Translations under genes and position numbers: made by a program
Shown: one piece after another, positions 11,064 to 22,064 of the stretch
Layout of the letters: each line of letters starts with the position of its first letter
How positions within the stretch are numbered: the first letter of the stretch is position 1
Source: Alligator mississippiensis
Lineage: Eukaryota; Chordata; Crocodylia; Alligatoridae
Assembly: GCF_030867095.1 (NCBI RefSeq)
Contig: NC_081829.1
Location: 47,241,036 to 47,305,035 of the forward strand
DNA: 64,000 nt
Direction of reading: 5' to 3'
Notes under the pieces: generated by a model
Told to the model about the DNA's origin: nothing
Databases searched by the model: none
The model's input: the letters and a program-made list of their open reading frames with translations, nothing else

Positions 11064-12156
11064 GGTTGCTAAAACTGAACGGTTTTCTGTGAAAATCGCG
11101 ATTTTGCAGACTGTGTGGGAATAGTGAAATTCATCCCATACTGCCATTTTTAAGGGTTGCGAGCATAGGCTGCGAAAGGCTGGGGCTAATGGGACTTAGC
11201 CCCCTCAAACACAGGGCAGTGCACAGGGCCACAAGGCAACCTGGGTGCGGGTTCCAGGTGGCTGCAGCGGGAAGAGGGTGGAGGCACGCACAGAGACATG
11301 GAGTCTGCATGCAGCCAGAATTGCAGCCAGACGGTGTGCACTGCCCAGGTAAGTCAGGGAAGGAGAATGGGTATCGGGGAGGCAGATAGAGGCCCCCACA
11401 GGGAGGAAGGGAGTGGGGCAGAGGCAGGGGCTGGGGTGAGCAGGACCCTGGGGCAGGTTGTAGAATGCTCAGAGCCCAGGCAGCTCATCCAGGGGTGCCG
11501 GGGGGGGGGGGGGGGGTTCTGCTGCTGTGCACTCCTCGAGAGAGGCCCAGGGCAGGTACATATTCCCTGGATCTGTGCATGGAGCAGAGGTGGCCTGCCC
11601 ACTGCAGGCTAGGCTCTGTGCCCCACTGCCACTTCCCCAGGAGCAGTGTGACACCATGTGCCTACCATCACTGGCTCCCAGAGTTGGCTTCTGGGGCAGC
11701 AGCAATGGGACACAGATCCAAGCCCACAGCGGCAGCCTGTGCACAGATCCAGGGGGCACATGTCCCTCAGGTTTCTCCTGAGGTGTGCAGAGTGGTGAGA
11801 GCCCCCCACATCCATATATGAGCCGTTCAGGCTCCAAGCATCCCATGACCCACCCTAAGACCCCACTCACCCCTGTCCCTGCCTCTGCCCTACTCCCTTC
11901 CTGTCCCTCATTGTGGGGGCCTTGATCTGCCCCCCCTCCACACCCCTTCCCTGACTTACCTGCTCTGGTGGGCAGTCCTCCGCACACCATATGGCTGCAA
12001 TCCTGGCTGCATGCAGGTGCTGTGTCAGTCTGTGTGCCCCTCTCCCCTGCTGCAGCCACCCAGAGCCAACGTCTGGGCTGCCATGCAGCCCTCTATGCTG
12101 TTCCACATTTGAGGGGAATAAGCCCCATTAGCCCCAGCCTTCTGCCATCTATGGCA
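11064..12156. mobile_element. long foldback (inverted-repeat) DNA element
   Basis: About 400-bp arms (11159-11560 and 11760-12156) are reverse complements with scattered differences. The outer arm aggctggggctaatggg at 11177 faces cccattagccccagcct at 12124. Inner parts match too (gtaagtcagggaagg at 11350 against ccttccctgactta at 11946). There is a 17-base G run at 11500-11516. Weak pairing of gattttgcagactg (11100) with aatctgcaatttt (13091) hints that the true ends lie outside, enclosing the next elements. No transposase frame. Confidence 0.75.
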
Positions 12157-13075
12157 CAGGTAAAGTATCTTTTATCATGGAATCTTCATAGAACTACCAG
12201 GATTCATTTGCCAAGATCAATGGTAGTTCTTGTGCGCGCCGGGTCTGACCCCGGGTTGCTTACATCGCTCTGCACGCGGGCTGTGGCCAGCAGCCCCGGC
12301 AGGCCGGATCGGAGAGGGCGGGCGCCGAGCTAGAATTAGGCACAGACACGTAACGGTTGATTTTAAGATTATTTTACTTACACCGAGATGGTCGTGGTAT
12401 AGGCTGAGAACTTGCTTGAGTTGCGGTTACAACAAAGAACACGAACACACGTGGAGGTTGCAAGGCTCCACGCAGACAGAACACGAACAATCACGTGGAG
12501 GTTGCTAGGCTCCACGCAGACAAACTCTGGATGTCCAGGACAAGCGCGCATTAAACTCGTCGTTACGTCTTATAGTAGGCTCCGTTCGAAGACGGGAAGA
12601 GGTGGGCGGTGGATCAGGCCGCCAAACTCCTCTGAGCGACACACAGGGTTTCTATTACCCTGCCGAGCACACCCAGAGTCCCCACGAGATGGATGCGGAG
12701 TCCTCTTCGGCTTGGGCGGAAACTGCTCAAGCCTCTTATACGGCTAGCAGGCCAATTGCCAGCTGCCACGTGTGAATAATTTAGAACTAGCCAATTGCGG
12801 GGCACAAATTTGCATACGACGAGCAGGAAACCTTTGCACCGTGCATTTCTGTGCTGCAAAGGAAATGCACCCTGCAAAGATCGCTGCAAAGTGGCGGGAA
12901 CACTTCCCTGCACGTGGGTTCTCTGCGCAGCAGAACTCCTCCGTGCAACGAAGCTGTATACCCACGGGGATAATTCTTAGTGCCGAAGCACACACAAAAA
13001 AAAAAAATCAGGCCTTTGGGTCATGACAGTTCTGTGAATATTCCATGAAAAATGATACTTTACCCATGCACGTGT
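12157..13075. mobile_element. short palindromic DNA element split by a solo LTR
   Basis: The sequences 12159-12230 and 13029-13073 are inverted copies: ggtaaagtatc, tcatggaatcttca, agaactacca on the left against tggtagttct, gaatattccatga, gatactttaccc on the right. Removing the LTR leaves a hairpin of about 115 bp. It sits against the larger foldback and may be its central or terminal part. Confidence 0.7.
12231..13028 (-). mobile_element. solo LTR, endogenous retrovirus fossil
   Basis: A 798-bp unit beginning TGTGCGCGCC and ending GTCATGACA on the plus strand, flanked by exact 5-bp duplications GTTCT (12226-12230, 13029-13033). The minus orientation is clear: TATA-like CCGTATAAG near 12742-12734, and an AATAA-type signal near 12375. 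A 44-bp tandem (12448-12523) has two copies of cacgtggaggttgc followed by ctccacgcagaca. There is no internal region. The copy is GC-rich and CpG-rich against its surroundings, suggesting it is one of the younger insertions here. Confidence 0.87.
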
Positions 13076-13117
13076 TGTGAACTTGCAACAAGAAATCTGC
13101 AATTTTCTAAGGGCCCT

Positions 13118-13836
13118 AGCCTTGACTCACTGGCAACACACCCACCAATGCAGCCCAGGATGCTGACAGCCTTCTTGGCAACAAGGGCACACTGCTGGCT
13201 CACATTCAGCTTATTGTCTACTGTAATCCCCACATCCTTTCCTGCAGAGCTGCTACCCAGCCAGTCAGTCCCCAACCTTGTACCAGTACACGGGATTGTT
13301 TTGTCCTAAGTGCAGGACTTTGCATTTGTCCCTGTTGAACCTCATGAGATTTCTTTTGACCCAGATTCCAATTTGTCTATGTCATTCTAAATCCTAGCCC
13401 TACCCTCCAGCGTATCTACTACTTCCCACAGCTTGCTGTCAACTGCAGACTTGCTGTGGATGCACTTTATGCTATCTTCCAGGTCTCTGATGAAGCCATT
13501 AAACAAAACCAGCCCCAGGACTGACCCCTGGGCCACTCTACTTGATACCAGCTGCCAACTAGACATCAAGCCATTGATTATTACCCTCTGAGCCCAATGC
13601 TCCAGCCAGTTTTCTATCCACCTTACAGTCCATTTATCCAGCCCATGCTTCCTTAGCTTTCCTGCAAGAATGTTGTGGAAGACCATATAAAAGCTTTGCT
13701 AAAATCAGGGTATACCACATCCACTGGTCTCCCTGCATCCACAGAGCCAGTCATGTCATCATAGAAGACAATTAGGTTGGTCAGGCATGACTTGCTGTTG
13801 GTGAATCCATGCTGACTCCAAATCAGAATATTTCAC
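13118..13836 (-). mobile_element. CR1 LINE, reverse transcriptase part (second part of the split copy)
   Basis: Minus-strand translation shows [60 protein letters not shown], then VGITVDNKLNVSQQC and KAVSILGCIGG. These are CR1 RT motifs lying directly 5' of those at 10569-11060. Frames are broken. With the first part it forms one CR1 on the minus strand, with the foldback elements and LTR between. Confidence 0.85.
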
Positions 13837-14740
13837 CCCAAAAAATTAATTTCTGATCACTACACCACATTGTATCAGAAACCTACCAACTGTTACAGCT
13901 ACCTCCACACCAGCAGCTCTTGTCCTAAGCACTCTAGATCCATTGTCTACCAGTAGATGTGTGTTACAACTGCTGATCTCAGTGACTAGGATGCACACCT
14001 TAAAGATATGGAGCAAGGATTTCTACATTTACCATACAATCCTAAAATCACATCCACTCAGATAAATAGAGCCAGACTAAGACCTCTCTCTAACCTGCTA
14101 CAATATCAACCCCAAGACAAGAACAAAACCCCTCTAATTGTCATCTACAGCTCCCAGCTAGAACACCATGGACACATCATTTATGACCTCCAGCTCCTCC
14201 AGGAAAGTGACAAAGATGTAAAGGTAGCTGTAGGGGATAAAACTGTCCTGGCTTACAGTCCCCAACCTCAAACAGGTAGTCTGTTACTGAAAAGATGCTA
14301 AGTCCTAGTCTCACCAAGGCACCAGATTTCGCTCCAAACCTAGATGCCAACTGTTCCTCCTCATCAACAGAGGTCACATTATGCCTGGACCAAATAACAT
14401 GGATTATAACATCTGAAGTTTATTCACCTGACCCTCTACCAATGTCATATATGCCATCACCTGCTTCCAGTGCCTCTGTGCAGTCTACACTGGACAGACA
14501 GTGTAAGCTTCACATGAAAAAATGAATAAACACTGATCTGACATCAGTACCAGAAAGATGCTGAAACTTGGCTGAAAACTTTAACCACCACCCTTAGCAT
14601 TCCATTGCTGATCTCAGAGTAGCTATTCTTAGGCAAACTTTAAATTACAACTCAAGTTGGAAATTATTGAACAGGAAATTACTCACAGACTGGATTGTGT
14701 TAAGTATGGTCTAAACCAAGAATATTGGACACTGTTATAC
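13837..14740 (+). mobile_element. Penelope-like element, C-terminal part with GIY-YIG remnant
   Basis: It continues the element broken at 10568. Recognisable pieces include HYTTLYQKPTNCYSYLHTSS, PKHSRSIVY, INRARLRPLSNLLQYQ, LEHHGHIIYDLQLL, then VIYAITCFQC followed by VYTGQT, which resembles the GIY-YIG nuclease motif (family VVYAI.C..C...YIGQTG), and INTDLTSVPERC. The order RT then GIY-YIG is that of Penelope-like elements. It is decayed across several frames. Confidence 0.78.
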
Positions 14741-14819
14741 ATACTCCAGGGGTGGGGGGGGAGGGGGCAGCACTTTACTTAAAGGAGCTCCAAGAGCCAC
14801 TTTAATTAAAGCACTGCAG

Positions 14820-14941
14820 TGTCTCATGTATCAGCATCCCCACATTTCAAAATGGCAGCGGGGGCACTTGAACTAAAGCTCGTTTGATTCAAGTTTCCCC
14901 ACTGCCATTTTGAAGGGCGGGGGTGCTGATACATGAGATGT
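14820..14941. mobile_element. palindromic MITE, about 120 bp
   Basis: Left arm tctcatgtatcagcatcccc and right arm gggggtgctgatacatgaga pair, and inner parts tttcaaaatggcagcgggg and ccccactgccattttgaag also pair, around a small loop near 14878. It sits inside the 3' region of the Penelope-like element. Confidence 0.75.
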
Positions 14942-15099
14942 GGGAGGCTGCTGGAGCACAGTAATTACCACAATCCAGCATAATTGATTAATTGAGTCTG
15001 CTCTAACATTCTGTAATTACAGTGCATCACAGCAGCCTCTGAATTCATGTACAGGCACCCATAGATTCTAGCCCTTTCACCTGGATTCGTTTTTACAAG

Positions 15100-15345
15100 T
15101 CCTATATCCCTCAATCCATTAACCGCTTTTTTTTTCTTCGTTCTATCCACCTTGCTTCTCCCAGCAATGGCCCCTTATTTTTCCTCCCCCTTCTTTCTCC
15201 TTTGTACTCTAATCACTGCTTTGTTTTGAAGTGTGGCTTCTTACAGTTTCTTCATAGCATCTGATGAAGTAAGCTGCTGCATATGAAAGTTTACACATCT
15301 CTGATTTAGTCTGTAGTCTATAAGGTTCAAATCCGCCTTTTTTGC
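15100..15345 (+). mobile_element. probable 3' UTR tail of the Penelope-like element
   Basis: A pyrimidine-rich run is followed by catctgatgaagtaagctgc, then gaaagttta and tagtctgtagtctataaggt. It matches in form the tail I associate with sauropsid Penelope-like elements (gatgaagtgggct, then gaaagctta, then ttagtctctaaggt). If so, this element originally ran 10.2-15.3 kb. From memory, so moderate. Confidence 0.45.
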
Positions 15346-16741
15346 TTTAGGCAGGGACTGTGTTCAAAATTGGGAAAACATATCATGTAACCTAATAAAA
15401 CGCAAGAAATAAGATTAAATGAGGAGATATATGTGGAGAAACTGAGAAATTAGACTGAAGCAAGATAGTATTGAAAAGAAAAAACAGTGCCAAATGAAAT
15501 CAAGAAAATTATAACTCAATAATGACAGCTGCCAGTCCCAAATATCTGTGAAAAAAGGGCTTTCAAGGACTGGTTATGGGTTTGATTTTCAAGTTCTTTA
15601 CTATGTTTCATTCTTAAATCAGCAGCAGCAAACAAGAGTGATGATTCTAATTCTTTTAGTATTTTATTGGCAAGGTAGAAAGTTAATGGGGGAAGCTAAA
15701 AAGTAGTTGTCCTACTCTAGAAAACAGGCCAACCCCAATACATCTACAATATTCACCATCCTTGTCTGTCTCAGGGGGACCTAGTCTGAATATTAGTGAA
15801 TAATAGGGAGTATTTGGGTATGGAATAAAATTCTGGTGTGGAGGATCAGAGTTTCTAAAATAAAAGAGTAAAAAAAGTATTTCTGCAATGGCTTTTGAAA
15901 TTTCTTTTGTTTCCATTACAGCACAATGGAGCCAAATGCTGCACTATTAGAGAGAGCCACTGTTAAATGTTTTGAGTTTGATTACAAAGGATTTCCAAAT
16001 AACACGGCTATGATTCTTAAACTGCTTCAGAAGGAAAGTGACCCAGGATTTTTAAGCACCTGAAATCTGTGCTGATTCACAAAAACCTCTGAAAAGGTTA
16101 ACTTCCACTTTGCTAGGCATCATAGTTAAATTAAATGGACTTTGATATTATGACTCATCCATAGAATGATACCTCTTTATAATGGCCAGAGGCAACAGTG
16201 TTGTGTTACTTCAGTGCAACACAAATGCAGCATCAGCATTTGCTATCACCCAAAGTTCCATTATGGAATATGGTTCCTGAACCCATAATCTTTTGTTCCA
16301 GATACCCAGAATGGTACCAACTTAATTATGTAATAGTACATGTCTTTCATAATAGACAGCACTTTTGTAAAAGCTGAAATACAGCGCAGACAGCAGACTT
16401 GCACTTTTGGATTGGTTCAAGCAAAGTTACAACATTATTATGAACCAATGTTACAACATTGTTAAGAAACCCTTATAACAGCTGAAATATTTCAGATGTT
16501 TCAGTAATTATTTATGCAAGGAGTAGCATGATTGGCAAAAAAAATAATCAGAAAACATTAAAGTAGGATTAAAAGGTACACATTGCACATGAATACTGTA
16601 CTCTTGTTCCTAAAAGTGAGCCTAGAAAGACATCTTTGATTTACCCCTGAAGATGAAGATGCATATGAGACATCCACATAATGAGATGTATCCTAAGCAG
16701 TTTGGTATTCATGTAGAATTCTGCCAACACAAGATACTTAC
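15346..16741. other. unassigned AT-rich intergenic sequence
   Basis: No gene, and no repeat that I can identify. Confidence 0.5.
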
Positions 16742-16749
16742 CTACTTAC

Positions 16750-17675
16750 TAGGCCTGTGCGAAGCAGCTAGTATTAGCTTTGGATTCAGATTTGGCCAAT
16801 TCAGAGGACAAAGATTCAACTCAGTGATTTGAATCACTGTCCCGAATTGATTCAACCAAATCTGATTTGGAGATTCGGCCACTGACAAATCGATCAAATC
16901 TCCGAATCAAACAGGCCCCATCCCCTGCCCGTTCTCCCAGCCCCACCATCCCAGCACTTAAAAACAAAACAAAAAAAAGCCCTGCACTCACTGGTTCTTG
17001 CCAGGCAAGGGGTGATCCCCGCTGCCTCCCACTGGCCCACACTGTATGGGCAGGTGGGGGGCTCTGCCACAAGCCTGCAGAAGCCCCAATGGGCACTGCA
17101 ACAACCAGTGACTGTGGGGTTTTTTGGGGTTTTTTTTTTAAGAACCAGGAGCTGGGGCCGGGCAGGGCAGCCACTGACAGGGCTGAGAGAGTGGGCAGAG
17201 GGTGGGGGCTCATGGAAGAGCCCCCCACACAGCACAGGAAAGTGGGGATTGGCCTCTTCCACACCGGGTAAGAGTGCAGGGTTTTTTGTTTTAAAGCACT
17301 GGGATGCTAGGGCTGGCCAGGGCAGCCATTGACGGGGTTGGGATAGTGTGCGGGGGTCAGGGGGTGCTCAGGGGGGTTGAGGGAGCAGGCAGGTGGGATC
17401 CCCCACATGGTATCCTCCCCCCTCCTCCAGCCCCCCCGCCCCCACTTACCAGTACAGAGTCTGGGTCCAGCTCCCTGCAGCAGCGAGTGGAGACTGCTTG
17501 AATCTCAGAATCTCTCCAAAGCTCTCCAAATCTTTTCTGAATCGATTAGGAGAGCTTTAAACCAGACCACCTTTTTATTGGCCTCCTGATTTGATTTGGA
17601 TTCGGAGATTCGGCTTCTGAATTGGCCCGTTTCTCCTCTGAATTGAATTAGCACCTGAAGCTTTGCACAGCCCTA
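16750..17675. mobile_element. non-autonomous hAT-type element, copy 1
   Basis: 926 bp from TAGGCCTGTGCGAAGC to GCTTTGCACAGCCCTA (imperfect terminal inverted repeats), flanked by the exact 8-bp duplication CTACTTAC (16742-16749, 17676-17683). The 8-bp duplication and TAG...CTA ends fit hAT. Both subterminal zones are packed with gattcgg/ccgaatc variants, likely transposase contact motifs (inference). The GC-rich core has two diverged direct copies of about 160 bp (17108-17270 and 17276-17420). No transposase. Confidence 0.88.
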
Positions 17676-17683
17676 CTACTTAC

Positions 17684-19174
17684 CTAGGGATTGTTCTTGT
17701 TCATGGCTATTTAGTGTTCTTGGCATTTAAGTAAAACAAATACTACATATTATTCAGTTTTTCAAGAAAGGACCCAACTTAATATTCAAAGTACCATCTT
17801 TTCCACTGGTAATCATATAGCATCCTTATAGCAACAGCAACAATAGCTTATACAAAGAAGTCATAGTGGGAGACTTTAAATACCTTACCTTACTCCTATT
17901 GAGTAGCTGAAGATGTGGAGGAAACCCAACATTATGCAAGTGATGAGTTCTCCACATACTACTATTGAGTAACCACAGTTTAGAGACCTGGTTTAGAAGT
18001 TTCCTTTGAAGGACTCCATTAGTTACAGGTAGAGATATTATAGATCCAAAATATTTTCCCAAGTCACAAACTTTGTCATGTAAGGAACTAGTGAAGCATT
18101 TTAAACTTCTCCTGGAACAAAAAGAAGTGGTTATTTCACTGCTGTACCTTCCAGCTACAGTGAGCCTGAGAGAGAAAAGTCTAATTCTCCTGAAGGTCTG
18201 TATTGAAACAGGATAGTTAGAGAGTTGCATTCTGACAACAGCACATGATGTACTACAGAATAAGAATATGAGAATGCTTGTTCAGTCCTCCAGCCAGAAT
18301 TGTTTGACATTCATCCTAAATTCACCTCCCCCCCACCCCAAACCTCCACTGAAAAGTACAGGAGTTTGTTTAAATCCTTGCATTTTTATTGAGAAGTATG
18401 CTAAATGTTAACATTAGGTATGTCTTTGCTTTAAATATTTTAACCTTGCATTTTATAGGAACATACTGAAATAGACTCGTCTCTCCTTATTTAAAGTCCA
18501 TATACTTTATTTTCTTTCTCTTGCTTTCTACATCAGTTTTAGTTTCTTTAAAGCTCTCATAAGGTGCTACTCTGCTATGCCCAATGTTCTGCTGCTCAGT
18601 TTCTTCTTTGTCCCACTTGGGCTCCTTTGAACCCAGCTCCCACTTGAATTTCTGGGTCTTGTTCTGTGTTTCCTTTTATAATTAGAAAGTTGCTGAATGC
18701 TTAATGAGTGCCTTTCAACAGATTCACCTTGGTTTATAAAAGCAAAACACACAGCTCTCAAAATTTATGAAAAAAGGGGAAGAGCTATGTAACACATTTT
18801 GGCACACTGAAGCAACATTTGTCAAACATCACAAAACTATTCATGGAGTTGGGTTGAATTAGTTAAATAGTTTTGGAGGAGTGGTGGTCACACTGCCATC
18901 TGTCCCTTTACACAACAGCTTGTGGGACTAGACCCCAGGTCCCCTGTATATGGGATATGGAAAACCTGAGGTCAATTCATTTCCTCTGCCTGAGGTGATT
19001 TGAATACTTACCTCCTACCACCCTAGGGAAATCCCTAACAAACATGAGAATGGGTTTTTGAGATGGAGTCAGTGGTCTCACTCTTTCCTGTTGACTCTTT
19101 CCTTTTTGTATAAATTAAGAGACGATACTTATAGTAACCAGAGTTCTTTCAGATGTGTTGTCGTTATTCCCACC
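17684..19174. other. unassigned intergenic sequence
   Basis: No gene and no identifiable repeat in about 1.5 kb. Confidence 0.5.
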
Positions 19175-19182
19175 AGAAGTGC

Positions 19183-19997
19183 TAAGGTTATGCAAAGCTT
19201 CAGTCTCCATTTCAATTCAGTGGAGATTTGGCCTGATTTGGTGGCCAAATCTCCAAATCCAAACTGAATCAGAGGACACTTTAATCTCTCTAAATCTAAT
19301 CAAAACCCTCTAAACCCATTTGGAAAGATTCAGAAAGATTCGGAGATTCGGACATAGAGACACCTTTAAATATTTTTTCTACATACCTCTAGGTAGCAGG
19401 GGCTCATGAATGCTGCAATGCTGGGGCACATGGAATGTTCCACAGGAGTGCGGAGGGCTCCCCAGTGTGCTCAGCAGCAGACCTGGAAGTGGACCAGAAG
19501 CAGTTCTGGTCCACTTCCAGATCCACCAGGGAGCACATGGGGGCTGCCCCTACACCTCCCGCTTGGTGACTGGTGCTTCCTGGGTCTGGGGGAAGCACCC
19601 GGGGTCCCCCTGTGGCTCATTGCCGAGCCAGGGAGGCATGGGGGGCCCCCCCACAGTGTGCTCCCCAGCAGACCCAGAAGTGGACTGGAAGTACTTCCAG
19701 TCCAGTTCCACGTTTGCCACCGAATACATGGATGGCCCCCCTGCACTTCTGTGGGATGCTCCATGTGCCCCAGCATCACAGGGATCACAAGCGACATCTG
19801 CTACCTCAAGGTATGTAGAAAAAACTTTTAAAGCTGTCTCTATGTCCGAATTGCTGGTTCTCCAAATTACCATCAAAACTTCAGATTCGGATTTGGCCGA
19901 ATCAAATCAGGGACAGTGATCCGAATCAACAAATCGAATCACTGTCCCTGATTCAGACTAAATCTGATTCAAATAGGGCCCACTTCTCACACCCCTA
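19183..19997. mobile_element. non-autonomous hAT-type element, copy 2 (full-length foldback)
   Basis: 815 bp from TAAGGTTATGCAAAGC to CACACCCCTA, flanked by exact 8-bp duplications AGAAGTGC (19175-19182, 19998-20005). The interior is one long inverted repeat: tctacatacct at 19378 faces aggtatgtaga at 19810, and ctggggcacatgga faces tccatgtgccccag. It shares the gattcgg-type subterminal motifs with the other copies. The left terminus is more worn. Confidence 0.85.
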
Positions 19998-20005
19998 AGA
20001 AGTGC

Positions 20006-21594
20006 AAGTATCATATTTTCTTGCATACAACACCCGCCAAATAAGCTACACACTTTGCTTTTGAGAGACAGAATGAAGAAAAAAAGGATCTTTCAGTTAT
20101 AGCAACTGAGTTGCAACAGCAGCTAGTAAGCCAAACCTGCTTAGCATTCTGCTCTCTCTGGATCTTGTGCAGTCACTTTTACTTTTGCCTGGCAGAAGCT
20201 TAATCAGTAGAAGCTGCTGTTACAGTATTTTCTCACTTATGTCCACCTCAATTTCCAGCAGCTGGTTTTTGTATAAAAGACATGTGATATGTGTGAGAAT
20301 ATGATATATTTGCCTTGCTCAAGTTTGGAGACATTTGAGCCCTAAGGCCAATCTTTGAGGAGTATATTTATGGTTTACTGCACTCTATTTTTAATGTTGG
20401 GATGTGTGGTCCTTGAAAAGCAGTGTTTGCCCTTAAATTCTCTGGATCATGACACGCAACATCTCTCATGACACTGAGCTACTGCACTTCCCTAAATGGC
20501 AGGTCTTCCACAGTGGTTAGCACTTTGCAAGTAAAGCTAGATCTCTTCAACCAATATGACCACCACAAAGCTCCCATTGTCACCACTGAACAGGAAGCTA
20601 AGTCAACTGTTTAAGACCACTTGTATATTGATCTCAGGTACTGTTTAGCCATCTATCACCATCAAAGCCAACTTAAATCAGGTAACCGGTCCAAAAAAAA
20701 TGCAAGTCTTGCATAGACCAAGTTGAATCTCAACTGTAGGGCCCAACAGTTAGTTGCCCTGAACAGAAGGAGTAGGCCTTATGGTCAAATAAATCTGACC
20801 TCTTGGGTCCCCATTCTTGGGTGTGATTTCTCATTTACTGCCATTTGTTTCAGAGATAGCTGATGGGTACAAAAGTATTCTACCCTCCTCCATCAATAGG
20901 ATTTACAATTTCTTGCCAACATTGCATTAAGTCATGGCTGCTAGGGTTGGAGTCTGCCAGATCAACTTAAGAGAGTCCACTGTCACCTATTTATGGTCAG
21001 TTTCATCTTCCCTTCTGAGACTGAGTGAAGGATGTCCACTTGTATCCGAGAGTTTCTTGTTTTCCTCCTTGGGGATCTGGAAAGCAGCCCATACCTCTTT
21101 TCAAAATGTACCGAGTCCTTTTGAAATCTGGCAATCACAGGGCTCCTTAGAGAAGAAGAGATGCAAATAGAATCTCCCACATCTCTAGGATAGGTCATGA
21201 TCTCAGGCTCATTCTCCTGCCTCAGGGAGAGAAAAAATGGTAAAAAGCTGTGGGTGGAATTGGATAGACAAAGCCATCAAAAGGGAACAAACAGGGTAAC
21301 CAGATCCATCTTGGAAATTGCATCTACCTTGTTAAGTCTCAGGGGTTCTAGTGTAAAATACATTGGCAAATGGATAGAGCACTTGTGGCTGAGGACTCTC
21401 ATGGTGATAGATGTGAAGCCTTGCCTTCCTGTCTTTCTGGGGTCAAGAGGTAAAGGATCTGTAAATAGATTACTTTTCTAACTCTAAAGGTTCACCCTTC
21501 CAGTGATTTGTTTTGGTTTTTTTCCCTTATTAATTTGATACAAAGTAAGCAGGTCTAACCCCCCTCCTTGGGACTGTTCTACTTTGTATAAAAA
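20006..21594. other. unassigned sequence with traces of a MITE
   Basis: The strings atattttcttgcatacaaca (20013) and agtattttctcacttatgtc (20225) resemble the terminus of a MITE seen in worn form at 36503. The rest shows nothing. Confidence 0.35.
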
Positions 21595-21850
21595 AAAATA
21601 AAGACAGCCACTTGGGAGGTGGGATGAATGGGTTCCAGTCCCTGCTTTCATGAATATTTAGTTATATTAAACAGGATAAACTAAACAGCAGGGATTGAGA
21701 ACCCCACCTACTCAAAAATAAAGTATAGCATATGGGGTAAGACATTCTTCTGGAGGTGAGATATGTAGGCTTATGTCTCCTCTGGCAGAGAACAGAAATG
21801 AAACTGGACCTCCCATAGCCTCAAGCAAGTACTCTAATCCTTCAGGTAAT
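21595..21850. repeat. possible palindromic tRNA-like repeat
   Basis: cacttgggaggtggg, then ggttccagtccctgctt, faces an inverted agcagggatt, then accccacct, with a second inverted part (ggaggtgagata against actggacctccca). It recalls a tRNA-like sauropsid repeat. Tentative. Confidence 0.35.
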
Positions 21851-21854
21851 GACT

Positions 21855-22064
21855 ATAAAAAATTATGGAAAAGTACAACTAGAAAGTCCTGGATTGGAGG
21901 TTTTTTAGTCCCGCTCAAGGCATGGTCATCCCTGACTAAGCCATCCCAGCCAAGTGTCTTGAAAATTTTCAAGGATGGAGATTCCACAACTTTATTAGGT
22001 AGCCTGAAGGGAGAACAAGAAATTTTCCTAAGGCAGTTTTGTGAATCTAGCACTTCCTAATCTT
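21855..22064 (-). mobile_element. old CR1 LINE 3' remnant
   Basis: It keeps the CR1 3' wording in reverse: ggcatggtcatccctgacta, then gtcttgaaaattttcaagga and tggagattccacaac, and ggtagcctg. Highly diverged. Confidence 0.7.

Noticed and set aside
11298-12333. Overlapping open frames of 104-196 codons on both strands
   Set aside because: They are translations of the inverted arms of the foldback element and mirror each other across the centre.
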